A stretch of DNA of 64,000 nucleotides from Paramacrobiotus metropolitanus (GCF_019649055.1 NW_026570224.1:1054001-1118000), one strand, 5' to 3'. Numbered from the stretch's first letter, positions 12,177 through 25,345 are shown. Made by a program: numbers and translations. Notes: generated by a model from the sequence alone, not told the origin.

Positions 12177-13340
12177 CATCTTCGCATACAGCAGCACACG
12201 TGGACATTTTTACTGCACCGTTGGATCATGTTTTCAAGTTTTTTTACTTATTGTGGTCTTGCAATTTAAATGTTGCTGTACACTTGCAGATTAAAATTCT
12301 AATTGTCTAACGATAAAAATAGGTTCTGTTGTAGGTTTCATGGGTGCATTATTAAATGCAAACAAACGTGCACTATCGATACTTTATTCTTTTGCATAGG
12401 GAAGTTTCATATAAAATGGTTCTCTCTTTTCCGCTGGAATACATTTCCGAAATTCAATAATAAGTTACGGATAATTATCAGCAAAACAAAACACGAGCGT
12501 AACAGCGTTTGTGTGTACAAAAAGAATAAACATGCGGTCACCGATGTGCCTGCGATAAGTGGATACTAGACGTAGTACAGGCACCGTATAAATCATAGTA
12601 GACCAGTAGTAAACATTTTCGTAAACAAGTTCATTGACGGTACTGTGTCACGATGGGACGTCACAACGTGCGTACTGCGTAGTGCGCCATTCATAAAATT
12701 ACTGTGAATGATTGTGAAACGTAAGTACATAAGTGTCGCTGATTGTACAGAGCCCGCTAAAACTTACTAATACAGATCTTTAACTCTTGCTAGTCTTGCA
12801 ACCCTTTTATTATTAATTCACTTTTACTATATCCTACGTAAATTTACTTTGTTGTAACTTTATTTTTAGTCGGCGTACTTTACTGTTATTGTTATATAAT
12901 GTTTTCGTTTCCTCTTCGTCCGAAATCAGATAGTTCTTTAGCACATGATGAGCCACGGAAAATTCCATGGTGAAACGTGAAAAGCGAAAGCAACACTGCA
13001 ACAGTTCTTGCAGTGAAGTTAGTGAACCGTTCTCGATGGCGTATTTTTGTTTTACTATCAGTAATGCCCCACGGGAAGCATTGTTCGGTGTGGAAGCGTT
13101 GATTTAGGGTCCTTTGGTTACGGAGCATATATTTTGCGGACGACTGTGCCCGCTGCCATTCTTCGAATGGAGGAGTATCAGACCCTTGGCTTTGGGCTTT
13201 CGATTTTGCCTCCAACTGCAGGTTCTTCGTGAAATGAAGCAGGAGGTTTGTTCTTGAGTCTTGACTATCGTACATCTAGATCCAGACTAGCTGTTTTCTT
13301 GTCATATCGATTTTGTTTGTAAATTGTAATGATTCTGTAG
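12177..13340. other. Spacer and unresolved 5' end of MFS gene 2
   Basis: No clear gene. It probably contains the first coding exon of the following transporter. Candidates are ATG at 13234 (M-K-Q-E followed by a weak GTTTGT donor, 95-bp intron) and ATG at 12653 (M-G-R-H-N followed by GTGCGT, about 690-bp intron); both join in phase 0. The sequence does not decide between them. Confidence 0.35.
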
Positions 13341-16113
13341 GTTACCAGGACGCTTTTGTTCTCTATGCTGTCAGTAGGGATTGGTTCGCCGTTCTTGTAT
13401 GGATATAATTTGGGCATCATCAATGCACCACAAACCGTAAGTGAGCATGGTACTGAATTTATTATTACTTAAGTATTGATTATTATCTTACTATTAAGAC
13501 AGTTTCAAGTTTTGACAAACGGCTACAAACACTGTTTACACATACAGGTGATTGGCATTTGGATTCGCGATATCCAGTGTGCACGATTGAATGCTACGCT
13601 TTCGCCAGATCCAAATGAGACCGCGGTTTGGTGCGTCCCCTTAGATGAGCACGGAAAAGAAAATCTTTTCGAAAAAAATTATACTCTAAATATCATATGG
13701 ACGCTGGTTGCGGCGATTTTCTGTGTCGGAGGCACACTTGCGGCTTTCGGTAGCAAAAAGATCATCGATCTCCTGGGGGAGTACGTGAAAAAGTTCACTA
13801 TGCAGCATTAATCTTCGCCACTGTCCTTGAAAAAATTTCCTTGTAGGAAGAGATCGCTCTAGTCAATAATGTCCTGGGTGTGGTTGCTGTTGTAATAATG
13901 GCATCCTCGTATGTTGCTAGCTCGTACGAAGTGCTTATTGTTGGACGATTTGTGGCTGGTTTAAACGCTGGTAAGCGATTCGTTCTCTGGTTGTGTATTT
14001 TACAAGTGTATTTTGTAGGTATTTCTGCAAGATTGATCTACCGATACTTTATTCTATTTGGAAACTTACTAATTAGTTATATTTTTATACTATTTTAAAA
14101 CTACTGTATATTCGTTTGCCTACTCTGAATCTGACATGTTATTTTTGGGAAATGAGAATTTGCAGCTGCTTGCAGGTATTACAAGTGCGATCGCACCAAT
14201 GTATATGACTGAAATATCTCCTTTGAAAATTCGAGGTGTTTTTGGTGGACTCTACGAGTGCTTCCATGTTTTTGGAATATTATTGTCGGAAATCATTGGC
14301 TTGCCATTTCTATTGGGCAAAGCCGGTTTATGGCCAGTACTGTTTGGTTTAGCTGTCATTCCCAGCCTTTTTCAGTTGTTTACGTTTCCTTTTTGTCCGG
14401 AAAGTCCAAAATATTTGCTTATGGATAAGGATAAGCCCGGTGAAGCAAAAAAAGGTAATATTACAGTGTTCTCAAAGGCCATGGCGAGAATACGATTGTG
14501 TAGAACAATTGCTGCGCTTTAAGTACTCTGTAAGTTTAACTTATTTTTACAGAACTTGAGCGATTACGAGGCTCAGTGCGATATGATCAGGAATGGGAAG
14601 TCATGCTACAAGAAAAGGAAGATCTGCATCATCGCAAAGAACTTCCGATAAGGAAATTCCTGAAAAATAAATTCCTTATGCGCGTGGCACTAATTGCTGG
14701 AGTTGTCACTAGCAGTTCGCAGCTGTGCGGCCATGACACGGTAAGATAAGCTGTAGAATGAGGCGCAGGAGTTCGCCCTTATTGGTGAATACAGTACGGG
14801 TTACAACTTTCTGCTGTTAAAATCAATGGGACTGTTCATTTCGTCTTCTCCTTTCATAGGTGATTTATTATTCAACCGGTATATTTCGAAGTGGGGGGTT
14901 AACAGGAGACAGCGCAGAATACGCTACCGTTGGTGTGGGTGGTGTTCTTCTTGTCTCAACAATTGCAGCAACTTTATTTGTCGATCACGTTGGACGCCGA
15001 ATCTTGTTACTGTTCGGCTTGGGTGCCATGTGCGTCCTTACTGCTATGTTGACGGTTTTTCTTGCTCTTTTTGTAAGTACAGGTTGCATTACCTGGTGTT
15101 ACAGTATTTCAAGTACAGAGTACGTTGGGTTGCCCGTTTCGTTGATTGTTGTGGGACTTTTTACCAGTTCTTGAACAGTCCAACTGATCGTTTAAGCATT
15201 GCACCTAAAAATAGGTTCATTAAATTTATCGTTAATCTTAGGAAAAAGCACATCCGAATGGTTGTGAATCTGGAACCGTTGGTGCCGGCTATGAATGGAC
15301 CCCATATGCTACTATGGTGGTTATATTCTTGTTGTTAGTCACATTTGCCATTGGTCCAGGTACGAGAATAAAGAAGAACAAGTTAGCAATCGTATGATAC
15401 TATAATGCAAAATTATTTGCTAACCCCAAAGCATAATCTAAAGTTTTTGTTAATTAATTTATGTCCATGTTAATGTTAATATTATTCTATGTGGTCTTCT
15501 TTTGCACAGACTTGTGACAATTTGTGGTTATTCGCAGGCACCATTCCACCATTCATTACTGATGAACTGTTTACGGATGATGCACGACCGGCTGCCTCCA
15601 GTTTGGCTCTAGCCATTCTTTGGATTTCGGAATTGATACTCGTGGGAACTTTTCCCATTATCCAGGCACGGTTGCATCATACATGTAGAAATGCCGCATA
15701 TTGACTCGAACTGGCAGTAAAAATTGTTACTGGGACTTGTAAAGTCTCACTGGCAGCTTAGTGGTGAAGTATTTCCATAGGTGTGAGACACTCGTAGTAG
15801 ATTCTTTATGCATAACTATTTGCGACACCTGTAATAAGTACGTTATACTTGTAAATACTGTATTTGTTTAGTTTACAGTCATTCATGTGGTACAAGACTT
15901 GCAGCTTCTGATCCAAAAACGATAAGCATAATTCTCGCTGTTTTGCAGTCGGTCATTGGCGCATACACTTTCGTCATCTACGCTGTTCTTCTGGTCTTCT
16001 ACTTTGCTTTTACGTTTTTCCAACTACCAGAAACAAAGGGGAGAGAAATAGAAGAAGTGGTCGAAGAACTTAAACAAAAATATGGAAAGCGGGCTGGCAG
16101 CCGTGACTCCTAA
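13341..16113 (+). CDS. Sugar transporter-like MFS protein, paralogue 2; first exon uncertain, one frame break
   Basis: Exons: 13341-13436, 13548-13780, 13847-13970, 14176-14454, 14553-14740, 14860-15072, 15242-15359, 15538-15665, 15949-16113. The reading contains YGYNLGIINAPQT, GRFVAGLNAG, FPFCPESPKYL, SSSQLCGHDTVIYYS, DHVGRRILLL and LPETKGREIEE, so this is an SLC2-like twelve-helix transporter. Exons of 279, 188, 213 and 128 bp match paralogue 1 exactly, showing a duplication. The intron that splits the region after FCVGG in paralogue 1 is absent here. Two oddities: exon 13847-13970 is 124 bp where the paralogue has 125, breaking the frame near 13860 in the loop 2-3 motif; and the intron after 15665 begins GC rather than GT. 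An in-frame alternative uses a weak GTGAAA donor at 13787. The TM7 motif departs even further from QQLSGINA. The gene is functional or recently decayed. Confidence 0.82.
15666..15948 (+). other. GC-AG intron of MFS gene 2
   Basis: The preceding exon must end at CAG (15663-15665): this gives a 128-bp exon identical in length and phase to paralogue 1. The intron then starts GCACGG and ends TTTTGCAG. No GT in the right phase is nearby. GC-AG introns are a known minor class, though the usual start is GCAAGT, so this donor is weak. Confidence 0.55.
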
Positions 16114-17818
16114 CCGTTCCTCTGGACGAGCGGTAATGCACTAACACTTCAGGCAACAGCAGTATTAGCAGTAAATCCAAAAAAGGATCTGTTGTGGAAA
16201 ATTCTCTTATTCATTAAATACTGTAACGTTAGAAACTTTTGATCTGGAATCTTTTGCTTTCGAGAAGCGTGAATAATTTGTCCCGTCCAACGGTCCAAGT
16301 GCAATTTTTTAGCTGTGAACTGTTAAATGTTTCGGACAATCTGAGATTTGCTTGGCTTAAACTCCACCGATGCATTCTTGTTAGCTGATGACATCGTGCT
16401 TTGAATATTAGCGTTATATCTGTATAACGCCGATTAAAGACCAAAGAGGCATATGAATAAATAGCAATACGTTACCAACAATAGAATAATTATTCAGTCC
16501 GCGTTAGCATTCAACTTGACATTGCGCAGTCTGATTCAGAATGGCACATTCACCACTCAAATTAATTTCCGTAATTATTTCTTCCTCTTTCAAATGCAGA
16601 AAAACACACTTTTCAGAATCAGAATCAAAAATTATTATAAAAAAAAGGTTACAAAAAACTTGCAAAGACGAATACAATTAATAAGTTAAAACAAAGCCAA
16701 ATCACGCTGCCACGTCGGGTGGTTCCAGTTCCGTCACGCGCCGGACGTTCTTAAAATTCCTTCGCTCAGAAGGATTATCCGAGACACGAGAGTCTCGCAA
16801 ACTAACCTTGTAAATTTTTAAAGAAGTCTAATGGGAAAGGATTCTTGCAGCTATACAAGGCATTCTGGTCTCTAGAGGAAAGGAAATGAACTCTGAAACG
16901 ACTTCATGCGACTGCTGTTTGCCCGCTGTACGATCGCTACTAACCTACTATAATGCTAGATCAGGAAATGATCCAGATACGGCGACCTAAACGGAATAGA
17001 TCCCGTGGAGTGAGCAATGCTGAAAGTATTGCGAACAGCGAAATAACACGGGACGTCCGCTCCTTCCGTCCAGCTGAAATTATTGCAAGTAACGTTCGCC
17101 ACCATGGCGGTCAGCCCTTAGTACGATTTTACGATTACATACAGTAGTAGTGTTGTATCATTTATCCTTTTCCAGCGAGGAGTCGCGTCGCACCAGTTTC
17201 AATTTTCAAATGTTTTGTTCTACAGAGTACAGTAACTTCTATCTTGTTCTTATTAATTAATAGCTTTACAACTGTCAGGTGACTTGCTGGAAAAATTTGC
17301 CGAAATACTTGCACTGAGAGGGCGGGGGATGGTTGATGTCAAAGGAGATCTTTTGTGAGAAAGTGTACTGTGGACTGTACCTGTATCCAGTGCTCTTTAA
17401 TAGTAAATCGGTTAGTGAGTTCTCGTCGCTTCTCGCACTTTTCCTTAGGTTGCTGTGAACGTTAAGAACTGTGCGGTAAGGGAATGACACTTAATCGTTT
17501 ATACCTTAATATTTACCTTAATATTTAAAATCCAACCCAGTAACCTCAGTTGAAAACTCGTTTGGCTGTCGCAGATATGCTAGCAAATTCGCAACTTTGT
17601 ACAGGAAAATCACAATACGAAGTTTTATCGTCGACTTTGTTTACCTTTCCAGGTTGTGGCGAATGTGGGTTGTTGACATAGTTCACTGTATCTTGAATTT
17701 GTGACTGGACCGTTTCATATGTCTTCAACATCGGTTCGTTCGGATTTACAGGAATTGTTGGTATTTGCTGAAGTCAGTGGAGTGAAATTCCTGTTCCTCA
17801 TGGGCGATCATCTCCATC
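16114..17818. other. Intergenic spacer, MFS gene 2 to intersectin
   Basis: I looked here for an upstream exon carrying a first EH domain for the intersectin gene and found none. Open frames of 60-70 codons show no family resemblance. AT-rich, with an A-run near 16640. Confidence 0.45.
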
Positions 17819-20800
17819 ATGAATTTCCTATCAGTGCAGGCAGACCAGATACCCAGTGCCGAAAAGATAAAGTATCATGCACATTTCTTAACACTGCGAT
17901 CCAAAGATGGGATAATCGATCAGTCTACCGCGCGGGATTTTTTCTTAAAATCGGGTTTATCACACGACATTCTAGCAAAAATCTGGGATGCCTCCGATCG
18001 TGATAAGGATGGATTCCTGGATCTCAATGAGTTCTGCGTGGCTATGCATTATGTTGTTAATGCCATCCGTCAGGATAAACGATCGAAAAATGCGCAGAAT
18101 GGTCAATCCAAGCTCAGTGTGTCTCCATTGCCACCTGTCATCAAAACTAGCGCACCGCTTTTGCGTAGCACATCACCCCCCAAAAATGGCAGTATTTCGA
18201 GCATTCCGATTTCTCTTCGCGGTGATCAACCCCGTACACATATTTCCACAAATGTCTTGCCTAAATTATCTCAAACTCCTATTTTACCAGTACGACCACT
18301 ATCACCTGTTAGTGTTTTGCAGCCGTCTTTACCGGCGCATTCCGGAAAGATAAATCTCGATCGGACAACAAATGGACTTAATCATGTTGCGAGATACAAG
18401 GAGATTATTTTGCAGAAACGGAAGGAAGTGCAACAGCTGCACAGAGATGTACAGCAGCTTCGCTCCGAACGAAATACGTACAAAGACACCCTCAGTGAAC
18501 TGAATAAGACGAGGTTAGCGGATTTGAGATTTTTATCGGAAATGAACGGCACGGTACGAAAGAAACGGCATGAGGTGGATGAATTGAGGACGAGAATTAA
18601 CAACATCGCAACAGTTTGTTCTACATGGGATAGCGATGTGATGCAGAAGCAGCATTTGCTGACAGAATTGCGTGCTGCTAATGATGAGCTCCGGTCAAGT
18701 GAACCTGTGAGGCGAACATCGTTTTCAACGCTGGACAGCCACATTGCACAAACGCTGGACCGTCTGGAGCGCTCAAGAAATGTTGCGGCCTCTAATGAAG
18801 TGAGTATTGAACTGCTTGGAAAAACAATGAGAGATAAAATGGGCTATATTCGTTCGTTGGTTCAGCAAGGTGCCAAACAGATTTCAGTAAACCGGGAATT
18901 GTGTCAGGCTTTCGAAGAAAAGCGAACTCTGATCGAGAATCTGAACACAGACACCACTTCCGGAAGTTCGTATTCTGTAATCGCGGAAGACGAAGAGACG
19001 TTACTGGCCATCGCATCCTACACCGGAGAAACTGCGAATGAGCTTTCCTTTGTAGAAGGAGATATTATTCGGGCTACAGAAAAGCACACTGATGGATGGT
19101 GGTTAGGAGAGAATTCCCTCGGCAACACAGGTTATTTTCCAGCTAATTTCTGTCAGGCTTTGAAAACTAGCGATCGCCGCGAATCTGTATCTGAGTTGGT
19201 GAAGGAAGAGAACGTTCGTTCGGCACTAGCTCTTTATCCCTATGCCGCCCAAAATTCGGATGAACTATCGTTTAATCAGCACGAACTTATTGACATAATC
19301 CCGGCTGATGGGCTCGATAATGACTGGTACATGGGACGCAGTCGAACCGGAGAACGCGGGTTGGTTCCGGTTAATTATTTGAGGCTTAATTCTGAGATGG
19401 AGAAACAACCTGACGCCGAACCGACGCCGCCCGTGGTAAAAGTGAGTCCAAAACGTCAGTTGGCCGTTCGGGAGCTGATTGGCACCGAGGAAAAGTACTT
19501 GAACCTAATAACCGCGGTGGTGCAAGTTTACTCCTTTGCTCTGAAAGAACGCCACGCCTGTACTGAGGATGAACTGAGTGTAAGCCCTGGAATACTATTA
19601 ACTCGTTGTGTTGCCGTGTGTTTTTGCTTATTTGTACTCAACGGTTTTTATGAGTATACGGAAAAATATATATAACTTTGACAGCAGCAGCAGTAATTTT
19701 GGAATAAAATATTGTTAGTCATTTTATAAATTTACTTGTTTGGAAACAGATCCAATTTTTTTAACAGGTTTACCGTATTCACTATTTTGTTCAAAAAAAG
19801 ATTTTGAATGTGTCTGACTTAAATTCCCAATTCATGGCCTTTTGCTACGTAATTCGCGGTGTTCCGGTTACAATTCTTTGTAGTAGTACGATTCATAACA
19901 TTTTTTAACAAATATGAAATGAATCTTCGTCGAAATATGTAGGAAGCCTGCGGGTATTTGTCGTCACGCGACAGTTGACTGGTCATTAATTTCTGGGTTA
20001 ACAACACAGCTGACAAGTGACAATAGCTACCGCTAACTAACTCAAAACAGGAGGTTTACCATTCTCCGCGTCGGTGACTTCCTGCATAGCAGGATTATAT
20101 AACAATGCATACTTGTTTGATTCATGGTGGTTGTTTTGTCTTTGCAGCAATTGTTTTCGGTGTGGGGCGATATCATCGACTGCACCGCTACCCTGGTCAA
20201 AGCGTTCAATGTACGCAGCAAACTGACAGAGGACGGAGCACTGGAGACTGTCGGGGATATTCTGTGCGAATATTTACCCAACATCACCCCATACATGAAT
20301 TTCTGCAGCAGTCAAGTAAAAATGGGTGAATTAATCCGAGAAAAAACAGAAGCAAACCCGACTTTTGCGGAAGTGATTCGGCAATGTTCGCAGGATCCTC
20401 GCATGCAGGGCCTTCCCTTAGCGGCAGCTTATATGAAGCCCATGCAGCGGATGACGCAGTATCCATTGTTAATCAAACGCATCTTAGATTTAACACCCGA
20501 ACATCATCCAGATTGTGCTGATCTCAAGGAAGCGCTACGGAAAAGCGAACTGCTCTGTGACCGGGTGAATGAAGGAGTGCGCGCAACAGAATTAACGGAA
20601 CGCTTAGACTGGTTGGATAAACACGTCAACATGGATAGCTTTGCGGAAAATCTCCAGTTTACTTCGCAGACTAATTTCATGGGGCCTCGGTCGCTCGTTT
20701 ATGCCGGAAGTCTTTTGAAGGCAAAAAGCGGCCGAGAATTGGTTGGATTTTTATTCAACGATTTCTTCCTTTTGACTACACCACCACGCCCGTTAGTGGA

Positions 20801-21512
20801 CAGTCTGGGAAATTTTACGTTTGAAAAGCGCCAGTGGACAACCTGCACGCTGAAACTGTACAAAAAGCCGTTGTTGTTGTCCGGTTGCAAAGTGGCTTTA
20901 TTACCGGATGAAAACACGTTTGCCTTATCGTTTCCCCATTCCGTCAGTATCTTGCTAAAAGCCCCCACCGCGAACGAGTGTAAATCTTGGAATAAACATT
21001 TTCAGAAAGCCGTTACTGATTTCAGCGAAATGGAAAAGCAGATTAATTCACCAAGAAATCGTTCTATCAAGTTACATACTCCCGTGGGGTGTTGCCGGCT
21101 TATCCTGGTGGAAGGAATAGACCTGTGTCCAAGTGCTCGAAAAGGACATTGTGATGCATTTTGCAAAGTATCTGTGGGATCACAAGAACAGCGGACTGCC
21201 GTAATCGAGAACACAATAAATCCGAAATGGGATAAGAATATGACTTTTATTATCTACGATTTGGAGAGTGAATTTCTTTCGCTGACGGTTTTTGACTACA
21301 ATTCCTTCGCTGCCAACGGATTTCTAGGGCGGACAGAATTGAGACTGAAAAATATGCACAAGCAAACAAAAAGCTCGAATATGGCAAGAAGCAGAAATCT
21401 GGTGTTGCAGGAAGTGATGTCGGGTGAACTAGTCGTCAAAATCGATATACAGTTATTCCCACCCGAGTCTTCTGTGCTTCCCGCGGTGATGCCCTTAATG
21501 ACTATGCATTAG
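17819..21512 (+). CDS. Intersectin-like endocytic scaffold / Rho-type GEF, reduced domain set
   Basis: Two exons, 17819-19579 and 20148-21512, join in phase 0 inside the DH domain and give 1041 residues. Domains in order: one EH domain (about 9-100) with the calcium loop DRDKDGFLDLNEF; a Pro/Ser linker; a coiled coil (about 195-350, KEVQQLHRDVQQLRSERNTY); SH3 one (about 400-460, ALALY-type ASYTGETANELSFVEGD with WWLGE); SH3 two (about 475-535, LYPYAAQNSDELSF with NDWYMG); DH (about 555-760, ELIGTEEKYLNL and MKPMQRMTQYPLLIKRIL); PH; and a C-terminal C2. Long intersectins couple clathrin endocytosis to Cdc42 activation. The usual long form has two EH and five SH3 domains, so this one is reduced. 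A pyrimidine-rich TATCAGTGCAG just inside the start could be an acceptor, so an upstream exon is possible. Poly(A) signal near 21583. Confidence 0.88.
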
Positions 21513-22788
21513 TCTGTGATTTTTACTGTACAGTTTGCAGTTTTTTGTGTTGATTTTGCTTTTGTAGTCAGATGACCATGCCAATAAAATTCCATGGGTT
21601 TTGTTTGACCGTTTATTTAAATTATTCTGGTTTACAAAAACATTTGGCTCAACGAGCTTAGCATTTATTTACCCGTGTACCTAATACATACCTGCTGTAC
21701 ATTTTATACCACTTACCTACCAGTATTTGTGTATGTCGGGATATTTTGCGCGGATTACTAACTTGTAAGTAGTAAAACGAATATAATAAAAATTACAGTT
21801 TCTACCTACCTTTAGATATAGTCGTGGTGTTTTCCCGCGTAAATTGACTTTGAGTTTGAGTTAAGCATTTTTGAAGAACGTAGTGGGTAGGATAGCCATA
21901 GCTATCGACGTATTGATCGCTTGTTTATTTTTGCTTGGCACGCATCGCTCCCGCTATATGGGTTCATAATGCATCTCCAGAGCTGAAGACTTTTTCCGGT
22001 GGAAGGATCTGCTGTGGCTTTGCAACATTGCAGTGCTACGTACGATACAACTACAATCAGCTTAAGTACGCGAAGATTAACGTGCCGACTTTCTTGCCCA
22101 CGATATTAAAATTATTAATTTTGTTATTGAAAGCATATCAGTACATTACTGTAAATATCGCGTGCGCGGTTTGCAACTACAAGTACTGTACTCCTACTCA
22201 ATTCTGTGCCTTTACTGACAGTGACAGCACCACACCTAAACTACCGCTGAATCAGCCATGCTGCGTTCGTTATTTAAGGAGCGGACTACATCCGCGCATG
22301 TTGATGTGGGTACGTAGAGAAATCGGAGGCAGGTATAAATAACAAACGTCCGATAACCGTACAGTTACTGCTTTAATGCTATCGGGGCAAGTGTTCTTGT
22401 GGTCTGATAACTGTTTAGATTTCTCGTTTGCCGCTTTTATTAACGCCATTGTATGTGATATCTATATGTGCAGATGTCTAATTACTTGTCTGTTGTAGTT
22501 GTATGTAGTCGCAGTTACAGTACATACTTACACACAAGTATCCATATTTATTTACGGTGTACACAATTGTTTATAACGCGCGCAAGAAAGTGGCGTCTCC
22601 TGCACGCTTGTGAGCAGAGTTTTTTACCAGACTTTCTACCGAAATCCGGAGATTGTAATTAAATTTGTTTCCTTTTAGTCAAAATTGTTAGTCGAGTCGA
22701 TATATTGCCGGAGCGGAAATGAGAGGTATTCGGTGAGAAGACGTTGTTGATCCCTGCAGAATTGCATAATCTCGCACCTGCCTAAAGA
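21513..22788. other. Intergenic spacer, intersectin to MCTP
   Basis: Contains the intersectin poly(A) signal (AATAAA near 21583). A plus-strand frame at 21935-22342 has no family resemblance and is not called. The MCTP promoter should lie in the last few hundred bases. Confidence 0.45.
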
Positions 22789-25345
22789 ATGTCGACATCA
22801 GACTCTGTTTTCCCTTCGTCCAGCCAAATTCCGTCCGACCACCGTACTCAAGTGACGGTATTCCTTTACGAAGCCAAAGACTTACCACCGATGGATCGCA
22901 ACGGTCTAAGCGACCCTTTCTGCAAATTCCAGATCGGCAACTCCAAATTCCGATCGCGCATCATCCGCAAAACGCTGAATCCGCAGTGGATGGAGGAATT
23001 CAATTTCTATCTGCAGAAATCTGACAGTCGTGTACTGAATGTCAGCGTGTGGGATTGGGATCGGGCGCTGAAGAACGAAGTGATGGGACGCGGACAGGTT
23101 GATCTCGCGGTGTTGTCGTACGGAATCAGACACGATCTCTGGGTGAACATTATCGAAAAAGGAAGCCATCGGGGTTCGGTGCATCTCTCAATTTTGTTGC
23201 AGGACAGTAGCAATAAAAAGCAGCGTAAAATCTCTAAAGAGAATGGGGATGTTGTAATGAAGAATGATGCGGAAGTGGTCGACGATCTGCACGAATGGGA
23301 CAATTTGTCGTTGAATTCCGACGACGTGCCGGAACCAACCACACCCACAATCCGGAAACCGTTGGGATTGTTAACGGTCTACCTGCAGAAATTATCCGAA
23401 CTAATCGCCGTGCAAGACGCTGGTGGAAGTGTTGCCAAGAATGTTTACTGTATTCTGCAATTAGGACGGGTGAAATATCAGACACATAATGTATCGCGAA
23501 ACACTAGTCCGGAATGGAACAGCGAATACGAATTTCCGGTATATGATGTGCACGCGGCATTGGAAATCGTGGTTATGGAGAAGGATGCCAAAGGCAGGAA
23601 AAACATTCTAGGCTGTCTGGCAGTTCCGCTGCTCAACGTTCACTCGGGTGTTCGCAAGGGATATAGGTTGAAGGATGCGAGACTGATGCGATTTCTCCAG
23701 CCAACGGTCTGGCTGCAGATGAACTTGGCTTATGATCTCACTTTGGCGGCGTGGAGAACGCTTCAGCCACAGGAAGTGGTCGGGTCTGAACTGGACAAAA
23801 AACCTGGAAGTCAGGTAGGTCAGCTATTACCAGACACTAAATTAATTAAAAACTTGATTAATAAATATGTATAACAGTAGAGCGACTGCGGCGAATCATA
23901 TGGTTGTTTTCTTAAACAAATGTTTGGTTTTTTTCACCTTTTCTGATGCGATAGTGAGCCAATACGAAAATTTTTATTAGTACTCGTATTGCAACAGATA
24001 ATAATTATATAAGCAATTGTTTTACCTTACCATTAAGTAGTCATATTTTTGAGTAGAATTTCGAAGATGTGTGGCGAGGTTGCTTATTTATTTTCAATGC
24101 TTTGCGGGCGCACCTGGAATGAGTCATTTTGATTTACTATTCAAACTTCTTCTGGTACTCTATGAATTATTTTGACCAGTTGGCTATGTGCTGCATCATT
24201 TGTTATTCCTGGCGGTGCTTGCTATTAATGCTTGTTAATTGCAAGCAAATGTATACAACTGTGTATGCTGTGCAGTACACAGTCAAGAAGCCTGCCATTC
24301 GACCTAAAACAGAGAGTAGAAATTGAAAAATTATCGAGATTCATTAGTGCTTTTATTTAATAAGATATTTCAATTATACTGCGCTAAAAATATGTCGAAT
24401 GGAGTGGCGAAAATTCTGGAGTGTCAAATGTACTCCATAAATAAATTCAGGCTTAAGTGGCATAATTCTTGCAGAAGTGTTGTTAAATGTTATTAGTCGT
24501 TAAAACATTATGTTGTATACGACTAAACGTGTGAACGGATCTCAGTGAGTACTAGCAAGTCAGCGACTATGATTTTCTTGCATTTGCAGATGTTGGTACA
24601 TAAAGTTAATCAAATTCGACGCGTAGTAAGCATTTGCTCCGACGCTCTGGATCTCCTTCGCGCATTGTTATCTTGGGAAATTCCTACCTACTCCATCATT
24701 GCCTACGTCCTGTATATCTTTATCGTGTACTTTTTCCAGTTGTATTGGATACCAGTGTTTTTGTTAGCATCATTCTTAAAAGGGTATATTGATCGGCTAT
24801 CCAACCAGAACAGCGACGCTCCGGAAACTGAATATGAGGCACAGTTTGACAACGCTTCTGGTGAGGCTTCCGTGGTATCGTCGGCTTCAACTTCTGGATC
24901 GAGAACAACGGAAACCTGGAATCCCCTGACCAGATTTAGAGCAACCAGCGAGTTATTACAAATGCTACCGGAAAATCTCAGTTCAAGGACCTTTTGGCGG
25001 AAAGTGTTCAGTCGCGAAACCGGCAGCAATTTGGTGAATAATGCCCGCACAGCACACGACCAAGCACGATTTGTACAGCATGTTCTGGAATTTTTGGCAG
25101 ACGTTTATGAAAGACTATGCAACACATTTAATTTTACTGTACCGTGGTTGTCATTCATGGCCGTTTATATGCTGTGTGGTGCCATGGTCTTATTTTATGT
25201 GTGCTCTTTTCGCACCATATTACTGATGTGGGGAACGTACGAATTTTCCAAAGGTTATTTTGGATATAATAATTTCGAGCTGCTAGCGTTTTTATCTCGT
25301 GTGCACACAAAACACGAACGAAAGATGTATAAAGAAATGGTTTAG
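22789..25345 (+). CDS. MCTP-like protein: two C2 domains plus C-terminal transmembrane region
   Basis: Two exons, 22789-23814 and 24590-25345, join in phase 0 to give 593 residues. The first C2 (about 20-140) has LYEAKDLPPMDRNGLSDPFC and VWDWDRALKNEVMGRG, keeping the aspartates that bind calcium. The second C2 (about 196-310) reads SVAKNVYCILQLG and EKDAKGRKNILG, and lacks most of those acids. The C-terminal part carries the MCTP-specific region: a hydrophobic pair around YSIIAYVLYIFIVYFFQLYW, then VPWLSFMAVYMLCGAMVLFY, followed by LLMWGTYEFSKGYFGYNNFE and LLAFLSRV. MCTPs sit in ER and endosomal membranes and stabilise synaptic transmission and membrane contact sites. Family members usually have three C2 domains; only two are seen. 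The 775-bp intron separates the C2 and membrane halves. Poly(A) signal at 25405. Confidence 0.88.

Noticed and set aside
21935-22342. 135-codon plus-strand frame between intersectin and MCTP
   Set aside because: Composition is not protein-like, and there are no motifs or junctions to neighbours.
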